Shown: positions 6,948 to 14,643, numbered from the stretch's first letter. The stretch: DNA of 29,044 nt from JAUNKE01 sp041853585 (GCA_041853585.1 JBGZSM010000090.1:1-29044), one strand, 5' to 3'. Numbers and translations: made by a program. The notes: generated from the letters alone by a model not told the origin.

Positions 6948-7448
6948 TCACAATTTTTTCTCCATAACATGCACAACCCACTCCTTATTCGGATGAATCG
7001 AGCTATTTACAATTTTTTCTTCAACAAAACCGAGTTTTTCCCAAAATTTCATTCCTCGCTTGTTTTGCTTAACGACGCCGAGTCGAATCCTTTGGAATTT
7101 TCGTCTACGCAGTTCTTCTTCGATTGCTTCAAAAATTTCTTCCCCGATGCCATGTGAATGATGTGCTCCTTCAACCAGAAAAAGTCCGATATAGGCACAA
7201 TCCTCGTCCGGAAAATGTGCAATCAAATCCATCAGCGCCATCGGATATTCATCATAGTAAATGAGCAAAAACTCCTTTTGCTCGGCTCTGCAGTTCGGCG
7301 GCAAGTCTCGAAGGTTATACTCCAATGTCTGTCGCTCGACCTTTTCCTCCGAGGTCAGCAAAAAATATTCCGCATTGCTTTGATAAATCTTCCATAGCAT
7401 TTCAATTTCTTTGTCCGTGCTTGCTTTGACCCATTTTATTTTTTCCAT
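6948..7448 (-). CDS. GNAT family N-acetyltransferase (first of three)
   Basis: A 166-residue acetyltransferase of the GNAT fold. The acetyl-CoA pyrophosphate loop is HHSHGIGEEIF, which fits the (Q/R)xxGx(G/A) motif in position, and the C-terminal GMKFWEKLGFVEEKIV matches the usual AxxFYEKxGF element. It is the last gene of the leftward operon and starts 7 nt after the phosphodiesterase stop. Acceptor substrate unknown. The sequence differs clearly from the other two acetyltransferases of the operon, so these are not recent duplicates. Confidence 0.88.
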   Translation of the reverse strand: MEKIKWVKASTDKEIEMLWKIYQSNAEYFLLTSEEKVERQTLEYNLRDLPPNCRAEQKEFLLIYYDEYPMALMDLIAHFPDEDCAYIGLFLVEGAHHSHGIGEEIFEAIEEELRRRKFQRIRLGVVKQNKRGMKFWEKLGFVEEKIVNSSIHPNKEWVVHVMEKKL

Positions 7449-7455
7449 GATACAC

Positions 7456-8415
7456 TCACTTTCCTATTTTATCAATTCGATTTGTCCAAACATATCCGCC
7501 ATATTTAGGAGAAATTTTCTTAAGGCTTTCCAATGTATCAAATCCTTCCGAAAGTTTCCCGTCTCCTTCTACAATTACCACCTTCGTATTCACTTTTTCC
7601 ATGCGCTCCACAAATTTGCTCGGCCAACCCCACAAGAATTTTGCATATTTTATCGGTATATGAATTTCCATATTGTGCGCCGACTCCGGTACATAGCCGG
7701 TAAATCCGACAATCATATAATTCAGCAAAGCTTTTTTGAGCATCTTCTTTGACAGTAAACGCAGATTGGCATCTTTCGAGCGCAAATATTCCATCGCCTC
7801 ATCATCTCCATATACTGAGATTTTTTGTAATTGCTCTTCGGACAAGGATTTCAGCTTTTTCTTCAAAATATCGCAGGTTTTGATATCTCCGTCCTTAACA
7901 TGCACTAAAAATTCTCGATTCGGAAATTCGGCAAATACCTCATCCAAAGTCGGCATCAAGCCAATTCCCTTTCCTCTAAAGGGATATGTCTTCCCGTCAT
8001 CCGCCGTATATCCGTAACCGATGTCCGCTTTTTTCAATTCCTCCATGGTGTAATCGGCTACTTCTCCTGAATAATCCGTCCGATAAGAAAGCGTGGAGTC
8101 ATGAAACACAGCCAAATTATCATCCTTTGTGCGTTTAATATCCAACTCGACCATCGTCGCTCCATAGTCAAAAGCGGCTTTCATCGAGGGGATTGTATTC
8201 TCCAAAAAATCATGTTCCGGCGGATAGATAATTTCCGCCGTGTTGGTGTCAAAGTCCACTTTTGCAACATCAAAGGTTTGCGCCACTCCGCGATGAGCCA
8301 GCAAATCGTAGTGCTCATTTGGCTGAAATATCGTTGTGTTGTTCAGCCAAATAAGAAAAAGGATGCAAAGAATGATATTTCTCCAAACAGTCGCTCCAAG
8401 TCGCTTTTTCTTCAT
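7456..8415 (-). CDS. Membrane-anchored glycerophosphodiester phosphodiesterase family protein
   Basis: A 319-residue protein with one N-terminal hydrophobic segment (about residues 9-25) and a GDPD TIM-barrel facing outside. The catalytic pattern is seen: AHRG (His41), FLENTIPSMKAAFDYGATMVELDIKRTKD with metal-binding Glu and Asp, and VFHDSTL (second catalytic His105). The family hydrolyses glycerophosphodiesters from phospholipid turnover to glycerol-3-phosphate and an alcohol. A C-terminal YVWTNRID resembles the VWTVN motif common to GDPDs. It sits between two acetyltransferase genes with 7-9 nt gaps. An alternative extracellular role on teichoic-acid glycerophosphate cannot be excluded. Confidence 0.9.
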   Translation of the reverse strand: MKKKRLGATVWRNIILCILFLIWLNNTTIFQPNEHYDLLAHRGVAQTFDVAKVDFDTNTAEIIYPPEHDFLENTIPSMKAAFDYGATMVELDIKRTKDDNLAVFHDSTLSYRTDYSGEVADYTMEELKKADIGYGYTADDGKTYPFRGKGIGLMPTLDEVFAEFPNREFLVHVKDGDIKTCDILKKKLKSLSEEQLQKISVYGDDEAMEYLRSKDANLRLLSKKMLKKALLNYMIVGFTGYVPESAHNMEIHIPIKYAKFLWGWPSKFVERMEKVNTKVVIVEGDGKLSEGFDTLESLKKISPKYGGYVWTNRIDKIGK

Positions 8416-8424
8416 ATTCCACTC

Positions 8425-8916
8425 CTATTCCAATTCCAACCAATAGCTGTTGATAAGGATGCTCTTTTTGTATTCCCTTTTGTCAAAAATGCCGCCGCAA
8501 GATTCGATAATTTTTTGTGATGCGACATTATCGACATCACAAGTGATGCGCACTTTTTTCAGCTGCATTCGCCCGGATTCGCTCAAAATCAGCCGAAGCG
8601 TTTCTTTTCCATAGCCGCGATTGCGAAATTCGGGCGCGATTCCGTAGGCGATGCTGCAATATGTAGAATGATATCGAATCGAGGTTGCGCCTATCAGCAA
8701 ATTGTCTTTTTTGACAAAAAACAAATGCTCATGCGGATAGATTCCATCGCCGATTCCGTCCCAAAATTTGCGCATCCGCTCAAGCCAAGCTTCATAATCT
8801 CCGTTGAAAAATCTCAACAGCTTCGGATTGATACGACCGCCGAAAGCTCTCCATTTTTCCATCATCAGCACAAAATCTTTTTCATCTTTTTCGCTCGGTC
8901 TCTCCAATTTTATCAT
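8425..8916 (-). CDS. GNAT family N-acetyltransferase (second of three)
   Basis: A 163-residue RimJ/RimL-type GNAT protein. The acetyl-CoA loop is PEFRNRGYGKETLRLIL, a textbook RxxGYG motif, followed by VRITCDVDNVASQKIIESCGG, the usual NxxSxKxxEkxGg element. It begins inside the stop of the DUF6483 gene (4-nt overlap) and ends 9 nt before the phosphodiesterase gene, so the genes are translationally linked. Substrate unknown; relatives acetylate small amines, antibiotics or protein N-termini. Confidence 0.9.
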   Translation of the reverse strand: MIKLERPSEKDEKDFVLMMEKWRAFGGRINPKLLRFFNGDYEAWLERMRKFWDGIGDGIYPHEHLFFVKKDNLLIGATSIRYHSTYCSIAYGIAPEFRNRGYGKETLRLILSESGRMQLKKVRITCDVDNVASQKIIESCGGIFDKREYKKSILINSYWLELE

Positions 8917-9320
8917 TTCTTTTCGTCCTCTTTTAATTTATTTGCGATTTCAAAAAATGCATCGTCGGATATTTCGTATCGCTTGCATACTTCGTGCAGA
9001 CCGCTCATAATTTCAGCCCTGGAAAAATTACGATTGGCCAATTCTTCATCTGAAAACTCATTGACCTTTTCGTAGAACGAAATTGCCGTCTCCAAAACAT
9101 CTTCCTCGTCCATCGATTCAAACAACAGATTTTCGGCATCGCAAATTCTGCCCTGCGCCAATAAGCCGAGCAGTCTTGTGTATAGCGTATTTGAAAGTGA
9201 ATTGGTCTGCTCAAATTCATCAAAAGAATTCTTGTTCGCCGACCTGCCCGCAGCGATTCCGCGTAACATCGATGCGATGATTACAATCTGTCGCATCAAC
9301 CAATCTTCCTGATATTGCAT
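8913..9320 (-). CDS. DUF6483 family protein
   Basis: A 135-residue soluble, mostly helical, acidic protein. The N-terminal YQEDWLMRQI and the later LLAQGRICDAENLLFESMDEED recall the small Bacillota family DUF6483, whose function is not known; I rely on memory of its QDYIMRxI and AENLLFE pattern. A tetratricopeptide-like helical repeat is plausible, given the leucine-rich Glu-rich helices at the end. It lies 11 nt after the third acetyltransferase gene and overlaps the second by 4 nt. No catalytic motif is visible. Confidence 0.75.
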   Translation of the reverse strand: MQYQEDWLMRQIVIIASMLRGIAAGRSANKNSFDEFEQTNSLSNTLYTRLLGLLAQGRICDAENLLFESMDEEDVLETAISFYEKVNEFSDEELANRNFSRAEIMSGLHEVCKRYEISDDAFFEIANKLKEDEKK

Positions 9321-9331
9321 AATTCTCCTAA

Positions 9332-9841
9332 CTATAAATACAATGACATGTGGTCGGAATCAAAATATTCATCGCCTATTTTGATATAGTTTTTGAATTT
9401 CCCGTCCTGTTCAAATCCTATTTTTTTGTAAAAGGCAATCGCGCGCTCATTGTCCGAGCGAACGAGTAAATGAATGGTTTCTACTTCAATCGACTTTGCA
9501 AAATGGATTAACTCCGCCATCAGACGAGTCGCCACTTCTTTTCCCCAATATTTTTTGCGAACGGAAATCCCGATTTCTCCATGATGCGCAATCCGAACTC
9601 TCAAGCTGCTCTTAAAATTCGCCATTCCGACGACCTCGTTGTTGCAAATCGCCAAATACAAACAGTCCTTAGGATTTTTTTTGCAAGATAAAATAAAGGC
9701 GCGCTCCTCATCGACGCTTGGGAAGACATCTTCTTCATCCAATATCAAAAAGTCGGTCTCCATCGCCACCGCTTTCACAAAGTCAAGCATTTTAGGCGCA
9801 TCGTCCAATGCCGCTTCTCGTATTTGAACCTTATCTCTCAT
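9332..9841 (-). CDS. GNAT family N-acetyltransferase (third of three)
   Basis: A 169-residue GNAT protein. The acetyl-CoA loop lies in GISVRKKYWGKEVATRLM, and NERAIAFYKKIGFEQDG is the conserved C-terminal element. VAxxNF-type strand beta4 is VVGMANFKSS. The ATG at 9841 follows GAGAGG by six nt; a TTG two codons upstream is also open but has poorer spacing. Its start overlaps the end of the interrupted DUF4177 gene, so the two were probably translated together. Substrate unknown. Confidence 0.88.
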   Translation of the reverse strand: MRDKVQIREAALDDAPKMLDFVKAVAMETDFLILDEEDVFPSVDEERAFILSCKKNPKDCLYLAICNNEVVGMANFKSSLRVRIAHHGEIGISVRKKYWGKEVATRLMAELIHFAKSIEVETIHLLVRSDNERAIAFYKKIGFEQDGKFKNYIKIGDEYFDSDHMSLYL

Positions 9842-10007
9842 CGACAACCTCTCTTATGAAAATGATGACTCCACTTCCCTCTTTACAAAATTTCCAGCCT
9901 TCCTCGCCTAAGCGATTCCACTCTTCTTGCATATCTCTTATTTTTTACTCATAGTCCCGGACGATTTTGACGGGAAATCTCACAAATTTGTATTCGTATT
10001 TCTTCAT
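9831..10007 (-). pseudogene. DUF4177-like small protein gene with an in-frame TAA
   Basis: Conceptual translation on the minus strand starts MKKYEYKFVRFPVKIVRDYE, then meets TAA (codon 21, 9947-9945), and continues in the same frame as KIRDMQEEWNRLGEEGWKF and GVIIFIREVVDER to a second TAA at 9833-9831. The two parts together match the DUF4177 pattern (KxYEYKFV ... LNxLGxEGWE ... FKR) in order and spacing, so the TAA breaks one gene of 58 codons. A strong AGGAGG precedes the ATG, so the first 20 residues could be translated. This is a nonsense change without a frameshift. Sequencing error, recent decay or readthrough are all possible. It is the first gene of the acetyltransferase operon. Confidence 0.7.
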
Positions 10008-10017
10008 ATTTCCTCCT

Positions 10018-10045
10018 AAAAAAAGCTCCCCAACTTGTTGGGGAG
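10018..10045 (-). terminator. Terminator hairpin directly before the operon's ribosome binding site
   Basis: CTCCCCAAC (10026-10034) pairs with GTTGGGGAG (10037-10045). On the minus strand the stem is followed by C and seven T residues, an excellent intrinsic terminator. The AGGAGG of the DUF4177 gene begins right after the T-run, and a separate promoter lies upstream at 10089-10117. It can therefore end readthrough from the Panacea operon and also act as an attenuator for the acetyltransferase operon. Confidence 0.85.
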
Positions 10046-10088
10046 ACTTTTGCCATACAAGCGTACACGCTCAATATGTGTTTCTTCT

Positions 10089-10117
10089 ATTATATAGGAA
10101 AGAATCCCATTTTACAA
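10089..10117 (-). promoter_or_regulatory. Promoter of the acetyltransferase operon, upstream of the terminator hairpin
   Basis: Minus strand: -35 TTGTAA (10117-10112), 17-nt spacer, -10 TATAAT (10094-10089). Transcription would begin near 10082, giving a leader of about 75 nt that includes a small GCGTGTACGC self-complement and the terminator hairpin at 10018-10045 before the first ATG at 10007. Confidence 0.7.
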
Positions 10118-10148
10118 TCATCAAAAACGACTCGTGTAAAAGTTCCGC

Positions 10149-10637
10149 CTATCGACGAACCTGTCTTTCGGGAATTTCCACAACTTGTTTATTTTTCGGA
10201 AGCGCTGCTTTGACATTGAGATTTTTGAACATCTTAAGATCCAGCATTTGCTCCGCATGTCTATTTTGAGATTTCATTTCATGAATCTTTTCCAGAACGG
10301 CTTGTTTCAAATCCGCAGGCATATCTCGATGCGACAATCTCTCCAGATTAACGGTTTCATCCAGTTTTAATCGGAAAGCATTTCTGCAGTCAATAAAGGT
10401 CGGCTTGTTAAAATTGCAAGCCAACTGGTCTTCGTCTTTGAACAGAATTACATTATCTCGAACCTTTGAATTTTCTATATCATAATATACATGTCGTTCT
10501 TTGCCCGATGCCGATTTGAACGGAATCAGCACAACTTCATCTTTCGCTGCATTTTGGTAAGCGATAAAATGTTGATGCGCCGTTGTATTTCCGGTCGGAT
10601 CATTAGGGTATTTTACCTTACAAATTACAATATCCAT
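10149..10637 (-). CDS. Partner protein of a Panacea-type antitoxin (candidate toxin)
   Basis: A 162-residue protein that I do not recognise by name. The first 110 residues are strand-rich (IVICKVKYPND, HFIAYQNAAKDEVVLIPFKS, HVYYDI, NVILFKDEDQ) and end in CNFNKPTFIDCRNAFRLKLDET, a layout reminiscent of the PemK/MazF SH3-like barrel; the tail is a helix-rich basic segment ending in RQVRR. No catalytic residue can be named. The start overlaps the last base of the upstream Panacea stop (TAATG), the usual antitoxin-first arrangement. Panacea (DUF4065) proteins neutralise many unrelated toxin folds, so toxin identity is inferred from position only. Confidence 0.65.
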   Translation of the reverse strand: MDIVICKVKYPNDPTGNTTAHQHFIAYQNAAKDEVVLIPFKSASGKERHVYYDIENSKVRDNVILFKDEDQLACNFNKPTFIDCRNAFRLKLDETVNLERLSHRDMPADLKQAVLEKIHEMKSQNRHAEQMLDLKMFKNLNVKAALPKNKQVVEIPERQVRR

Positions 10638-11236
10638 TAGCTAAACACCAACTCCCCCTCTATCATTTCGATGAAGTAGGTCTCGTTGGCATTGTTCAGA
10701 CTTTCCAAATATGCCATTACTTCATCATTCATGATCAAATTATCATTTTCATACAAAAACTTATTACCATTGACATAGAGCACTTCGAGATTTTCGAAAG
10801 TGTCGCCTTTGTGGAGCGATAACAGAAACTCCATTTTCTTCACGATGCGCTCATCCATTTCTTCAAAGTTGATTTTCTCTCCTTTGTTTTTTTTCAGGAT
10901 ATTGTGCAATGCAATTTCTTCTGCAAATTCCGCTTCGCTGAAATCTACATAGCTCACATTGATTACATTCAATACCCAATTGATTTGTTCATTTTTCGAT
11001 ATGATGTCAACTTGCTCTTGAAGGTCGTCGTTTTGAAACTTTTTGTAGTCTTCCCAAACATACGGGCCGTCCGCGCCGCACAGAAAATCATCGTCCATCA
11101 AAAGCTCGCGATATTTTGCATAATACATTACATTTGCAAGATAGAGCAAGCGATTGATTTTGAAATTTTCTTCGATTCCGTTCGGCAAACCGAAATTTTT
11201 TTGGAGAAACCACTTTGCAATTACATTTGCTTTCAT
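10637..11236 (-). CDS. Panacea (DUF4065, SocA/GepA-like) domain antitoxin
   Basis: A 199-residue protein whose N-terminal half carries the Panacea/DUF4065 signature: KINRLLYLANVMYYAKYREL, then LMDDDFLCGADGPYVWEDYKKF, equal to the family's KLqKLlYya...Lf.d.f.aw..GPvv..vY. The C-terminal half is acidic (YIESLNNAN-type and final EMIEGELVFS). Panacea domains act as antitoxins or as ClpXP adaptors (SocA) and are usually paired with a small toxin, as here with the overlapping downstream gene. A consensus promoter lies 67-95 nt upstream and AAAGGTGG precedes the ATG. Why antitoxin rather than phage or GepA protein: the two-gene overlap and solitary strong promoter. Confidence 0.8.
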   Translation of the reverse strand: MKANVIAKWFLQKNFGLPNGIEENFKINRLLYLANVMYYAKYRELLMDDDFLCGADGPYVWEDYKKFQNDDLQEQVDIISKNEQINWVLNVINVSYVDFSEAEFAEEIALHNILKKNKGEKINFEEMDERIVKKMEFLLSLHKGDTFENLEVLYVNGNKFLYENDNLIMNDEVMAYLESLNNANETYFIEMIEGELVFS

Positions 11237-11302
11237 TCTAAACCACCTTTTCTAATTATTTCTGCATGAGTTTAAAATAATCACTCCCAGATTACTTTGT
11301 TT

Positions 11303-11331
11303 ATTGTATCAAATATAATTTAAGTTGTCAA
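11303..11331 (-). promoter_or_regulatory. Promoter of the Panacea-toxin operon
   Basis: Minus strand: perfect -35 TTGACA (11331-11326), 17-nt spacer, -10 TACAAT (11308-11303). Near-consensus strength fits a toxin-antitoxin operon. I see no clean palindromic operator on it. Confidence 0.82.
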
Positions 11332-11368
11332 AAATATTTTTTCTAAATCTCAAATGTTTTTATTATAT

Positions 11369-11408
11369 AAAAAACGCCCGATGATTTTATTCTTGCGAAA
11401 TCTCGAGC
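11369..11408 (-). terminator. Terminator of the methionine synthase operon
   Basis: On the minus strand GCTCGAGATTT pairs with AAATC-A-TCGGGC (11-bp stem with one bulged A and one G-U pair), followed by G and six T residues. It lies about 90 nt after the metH stop. A second hairpin nearer the stop (11457-11478, ACAAAATC/GATTTTGT) lacks a T-run and was not counted. Confidence 0.65.
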
Positions 11409-11498
11409 ATTGATACTTTATAAAATATTAAATAAAAATTTTTGCATGTGGTTTTGACAAAATCCCATTCGATTTTGTAATTGAAAATACGAATCTCA

Positions 11499-13886
11499 TT
11501 AAAGATTCTCAGCTGCCAGATTCTTATAAAATTGATTTGCTAAACGAACCGTCTCCGAAGGATGCGCGGCATAGGCATCCGCTCCGATTTTTTCAGCATA
11601 TCGGGGACTGAGTACCGCTCCACCCGCAATGATGTAGCAATCCGGCAATTCTTTTTTCAATAGCGCGATGGTTGATTCCATCGATTGTACCGTTGTCGTC
11701 ATCAGCGCGCTCAATCCGATTAGACGGATGTTACGCTCTTTGCAAACTTCCAGAATCCGATTCGCCGGAACATCCTTCCCCAAATCGATTACATCAAATC
11801 CGTAGTTTTCCATCACGACCTTCACAATATTTTTCCCGATATCGTGCACATCGTGCTCCACCGTCGCCAGCAAAATCTTTCCTTTGTCCGTCTCCGCTTT
11901 TTGCACGAGTTTTTCTTTTACTTTGTCAAAAACCGCTTTGACGCTTTGGGAGGCCTGAATGAGTTGCGGAAGAAAAAACTCGCCTTTTTCAAATTTTTCG
12001 CCCACCGTATTTAAAATCGGAATCAAATTCTCATCCACGATATCAATCGCTTGTTTCTTTCGGAGCAAATCGTCGATTATTGCAAGCGCCTCGCTCTCCA
12101 TGCCACCTAAAATAGCCTGTTCCAAAGTGATTTGCCCGGATGCTTTCAAAATCCCGCGCTCATTTTTGAGTTTATATTTTTCGATATAGTTTTTTGCATG
12201 CTCGTCTTTTCCGCTGAGCAGTAAATGGCTGTCTAATAGTTCAACCAATGCCGAATCGGCTGTATTGATGATGGGCAAGTCCAATCCGTTTTCCAATGCC
12301 GAAAGCAGAAATGCTCGATTGACCGCAGACCGATTAGGCAAGCCGAAAGAAATATTGCTCACGCCGAGAACCGTGCAAAGTCCTAATTCTTCTTTGATTC
12401 GACGGAGTGTCCGCGTCGTCAGTTTTGCATTTTGAGAATCGCTGCTGATGGTCAGCGTGAGCGCATCCATCAGCACATTCTCTCGTGGAATTCCGATTTT
12501 TATCGCCCGCTCCAAAATCTTGCGCGCAACTTTTATTCGCCCTTCCACCGTCTCGGGTATGCCGTTTTCGTCAAAAACCAATCCCAATACACAGGCTCCG
12601 TATTTTTTGACGATGGGCAAAATTGCTTGCAGGCTCTCCTCTTTGCCGGTGACGGAATTGATGAGCGGTTTGCCGTTATAAATTCGTACCGCTTTTTCAA
12701 TCGCAGCCGCCGAGGACGAATCGATTTGCAGCGGAATGTCCAAGATGCCTTGAATTTCCTGAACCAAAGCCGGCAACAATTCGCTTTCGTTGGCAAAACT
12801 CGTGCCCACATTAACATCCAAAATTTCCGCGCCCTCCTGCGTTTGCAAAACCGCTTCTTTGAGCGCAAAATCAAATCGTCCGAGTCTCAATTCTTCCTGA
12901 AGGATTTTTTTGTTGGACGGATTGATTCGCTCCCCGATAATTTTGGGACGATTTCCGATTTCAACGGTCTGCGCATAAGAACAAATCCGCGTCGGAATCG
13001 TCACCGACTTTCGCTGGCTCTTGGTTCTTTTCCGCATCTGATGAAGCCTTGCAATCACTTCGGGCGTCGTGCCGCAGCAACCGCCGATGAGTCCTACGCC
13101 TTGCTCCACAAAAAATTTCATATTGGCTATGAAATCATCTACCAACTCCTCCTCTTCGCCATCGGCGGACATATTCGGTTGCACGAGAATGGGCATATTC
13201 GTATTTTGCAAAATCTTTTCCACAAGCGGACGCATCGATTGACTCCCGAAAGAGCAGTTGAATCCGACAGCCTCCACCCCCAAGCCTTCCAAAGTGGTCA
13301 CCATCGACAGCACATCCGTTCCCGTAAAAGTTCTGCCGTTTTTTTCAAAGCTCATCGTGCAGATAATCGGAAGTGACGAATTTTCTTTGCATGCCAAGAT
13401 TGCACTTTTGAGCTCGCGCAAATCCGTCTGTGTTTCAATCAAAAAAATATCCGCGCCGAGTTTTTCACCCAATATCGCCTGCGCTTTATACAAATCGTAC
13501 GCCTCTTCCCATTTCAGATGACCGGACGGCTTGAGCAATGCACCGATCGGCCCGATATCTTGTGCGATGAAAATTGCTCGAAACGGATTCTCGGACAAGT
13601 ATTTCTCGCGCGCATTTCGGGCACAAGAAATCGAAGCCTCGATAATTCTCTCAAAAGAAATCTCTTTTCCTCCGCATTTGTAGGCATTCGCACCGAAACT
13701 GTTGCTCGTGATAACATCGGCGCCGCTCAGTAAATAATCAAGATGAATTTTCTCAACCTGCTCCGGCATCCGCACACTGTATTCATCGGGACTGTAATAG
13801 GCGGGAATTTTCAATTGTTGAATCTGCGTTCCCATCGCGCCGTCAAAAAGCACGATGTCATTCTTCATAAAATCCCTAAATTCCAT
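11499..13886 (-). CDS. metH: Cobalamin-dependent methionine synthase, lacking the reactivation domain
   Basis: Transfers methyl from methyltetrahydrofolate to homocysteine through B12, in the cytoplasm. The 795 residues carry the homocysteine module (about 1-290) with zinc ligands in GFNCSFG (Cys211) and GGCCGTTPE (Cys270, Cys271). Next come a pterin-binding barrel (from PKIIGERINPSN to about 565), a four-helix cap, and a B12-binding domain with DVHDIGKNIV, where His is the cobalt ligand. The SAM-binding reactivation domain of E. coli MetH is absent and is encoded by the next gene upstream (13920-14567), as is common in Bacillota. The ATG at 13886 follows GGGAGAAAG; an ATG at 13913 adds nine residues before it and is rejected. 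Confidence 0.95.
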   Translation of the reverse strand: MEFRDFMKNDIVLFDGAMGTQIQQLKIPAYYSPDEYSVRMPEQVEKIHLDYLLSGADVITSNSFGANAYKCGGKEISFERIIEASISCARNAREKYLSENPFRAIFIAQDIGPIGALLKPSGHLKWEEAYDLYKAQAILGEKLGADIFLIETQTDLRELKSAILACKENSSLPIICTMSFEKNGRTFTGTDVLSMVTTLEGLGVEAVGFNCSFGSQSMRPLVEKILQNTNMPILVQPNMSADGEEEELVDDFIANMKFFVEQGVGLIGGCCGTTPEVIARLHQMRKRTKSQRKSVTIPTRICSYAQTVEIGNRPKIIGERINPSNKKILQEELRLGRFDFALKEAVLQTQEGAEILDVNVGTSFANESELLPALVQEIQGILDIPLQIDSSSAAAIEKAVRIYNGKPLINSVTGKEESLQAILPIVKKYGACVLGLVFDENGIPETVEGRIKVARKILERAIKIGIPRENVLMDALTLTISSDSQNAKLTTRTLRRIKEELGLCTVLGVSNISFGLPNRSAVNRAFLLSALENGLDLPIINTADSALVELLDSHLLLSGKDEHAKNYIEKYKLKNERGILKASGQITLEQAILGGMESEALAIIDDLLRKKQAIDIVDENLIPILNTVGEKFEKGEFFLPQLIQASQSVKAVFDKVKEKLVQKAETDKGKILLATVEHDVHDIGKNIVKVVMENYGFDVIDLGKDVPANRILEVCKERNIRLIGLSALMTTTVQSMESTIALLKKELPDCYIIAGGAVLSPRYAEKIGADAYAAHPSETVRLANQFYKNLAAENL

Positions 13887-13919
13887 ATTCTTTCTCCCAT
13901 TTCTCAAAATCAAAATCGT

Positions 13920-14567
13920 TTATATGTTCAAATTCGTTTTTCGATATAGGCAATCCTTTCGGCATTCCAAACAGCTGACCTGTTTTCGCGTCTCCGGTCT
14001 GTCCAGCACGCCCGCCAAGTAGATGATGGATTTCTCGGGTACCATCAAATTGCCCGCCGTCAGATGAATGCCCGTTTTTCTCTCCATGTCGAGCAACTTC
14101 GCAAAAATCGGCTGGGTCGATAGCGGCACTTCACAATAGCCCGGACTGAATCGATTGGTCGTATATCCCAAGGTCGATTGAATATGCGCGGCAAAAGCAT
14201 CCGCCACCATCGACGCACAGGAATCCAAAATGATTGCCTGCGCCGGATTGCTCGCCGTCTCCAGTTTGATACGGCGCGAAATTTCATGACCCAAAGTGCA
14301 GGCGACGATAAAAGTTTCATCGCAGGGTGCGAGCAATTCCACCAGCGACGGATAGGGCAATTAGATTCGATTATCCCGCAACAGCACATTATCTCTGATT
14401 TCAACACAATATTTTGTATGCACTTCCAAAAAAGCGGATTGTTCATAGACGATGTTCAACGCCTCGTCAATCTTCTCAATGACGGACAATTCCACATCCG
14501 CTTTGCGATAATGCAAAAATCGCAAAATCGCGTCATAGTCAATATAGGGCATCAGCTTTTCCTTCAT
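13920..14567 (-). pseudogene. MetH reactivation (activation-domain) protein gene split by an in-frame TAA
   Basis: Matches the family of stand-alone methionine synthase activation-domain proteins, which help reduce and remethylate the inactive cobalamin of MetH. Part one (14567 to 14364) reads YDAILRFLHYRKADVELSVIEKIDEAL to VLLRDNRI, then TAA at 14363-14361. The next codon in the same frame is TTG, and LPYPSLVELLAPCDE continues through ACTLGHEISRRI, DSCASMVADAFA, RFSPGYCEVPL and LECRKDCLYR to 13920. Joined, they make 214 sense codons, the usual length. The start at 14567 has GGAGG five nt upstream. The TAA falls exactly where one residue should be, so a single-base change from a sense codon explains it. 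Reinitiation at TTG or readthrough is possible. Confidence 0.82.
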
Positions 14568-14634
14568 AAGCACCTCCGTCGCTTTTGACATTCTCACATC
14601 CATTTTCAATCGAGAGTCATAAGCTGTTGCCGTT

Positions 14635-14643
14635 ATTATATCA
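14635..14643 (-). promoter_or_regulatory. Extended -10 promoter of the metH operon
   Basis: Minus strand TGATATAAT, an extended -10, about 70 nt upstream of the start at 14567. The -35 region is only a T-rich run. It faces away from the riboflavin promoter at 14774-14802; the divergent spacer contains no other gene. No SAM or B12 riboswitch was seen in the leader. Confidence 0.5.

Noticed and set aside
11457..11478. ACAAAATC/GATTTTGT hairpin after metH
   Set aside because: No T-run on either strand, so it is unlikely to be the terminator; the hairpin at 11369-11408 has one.
12432..13376. 314-codon plus-strand frame
   Set aside because: Antisense to the homocysteine and pterin domains of MetH, with no recognisable motif.
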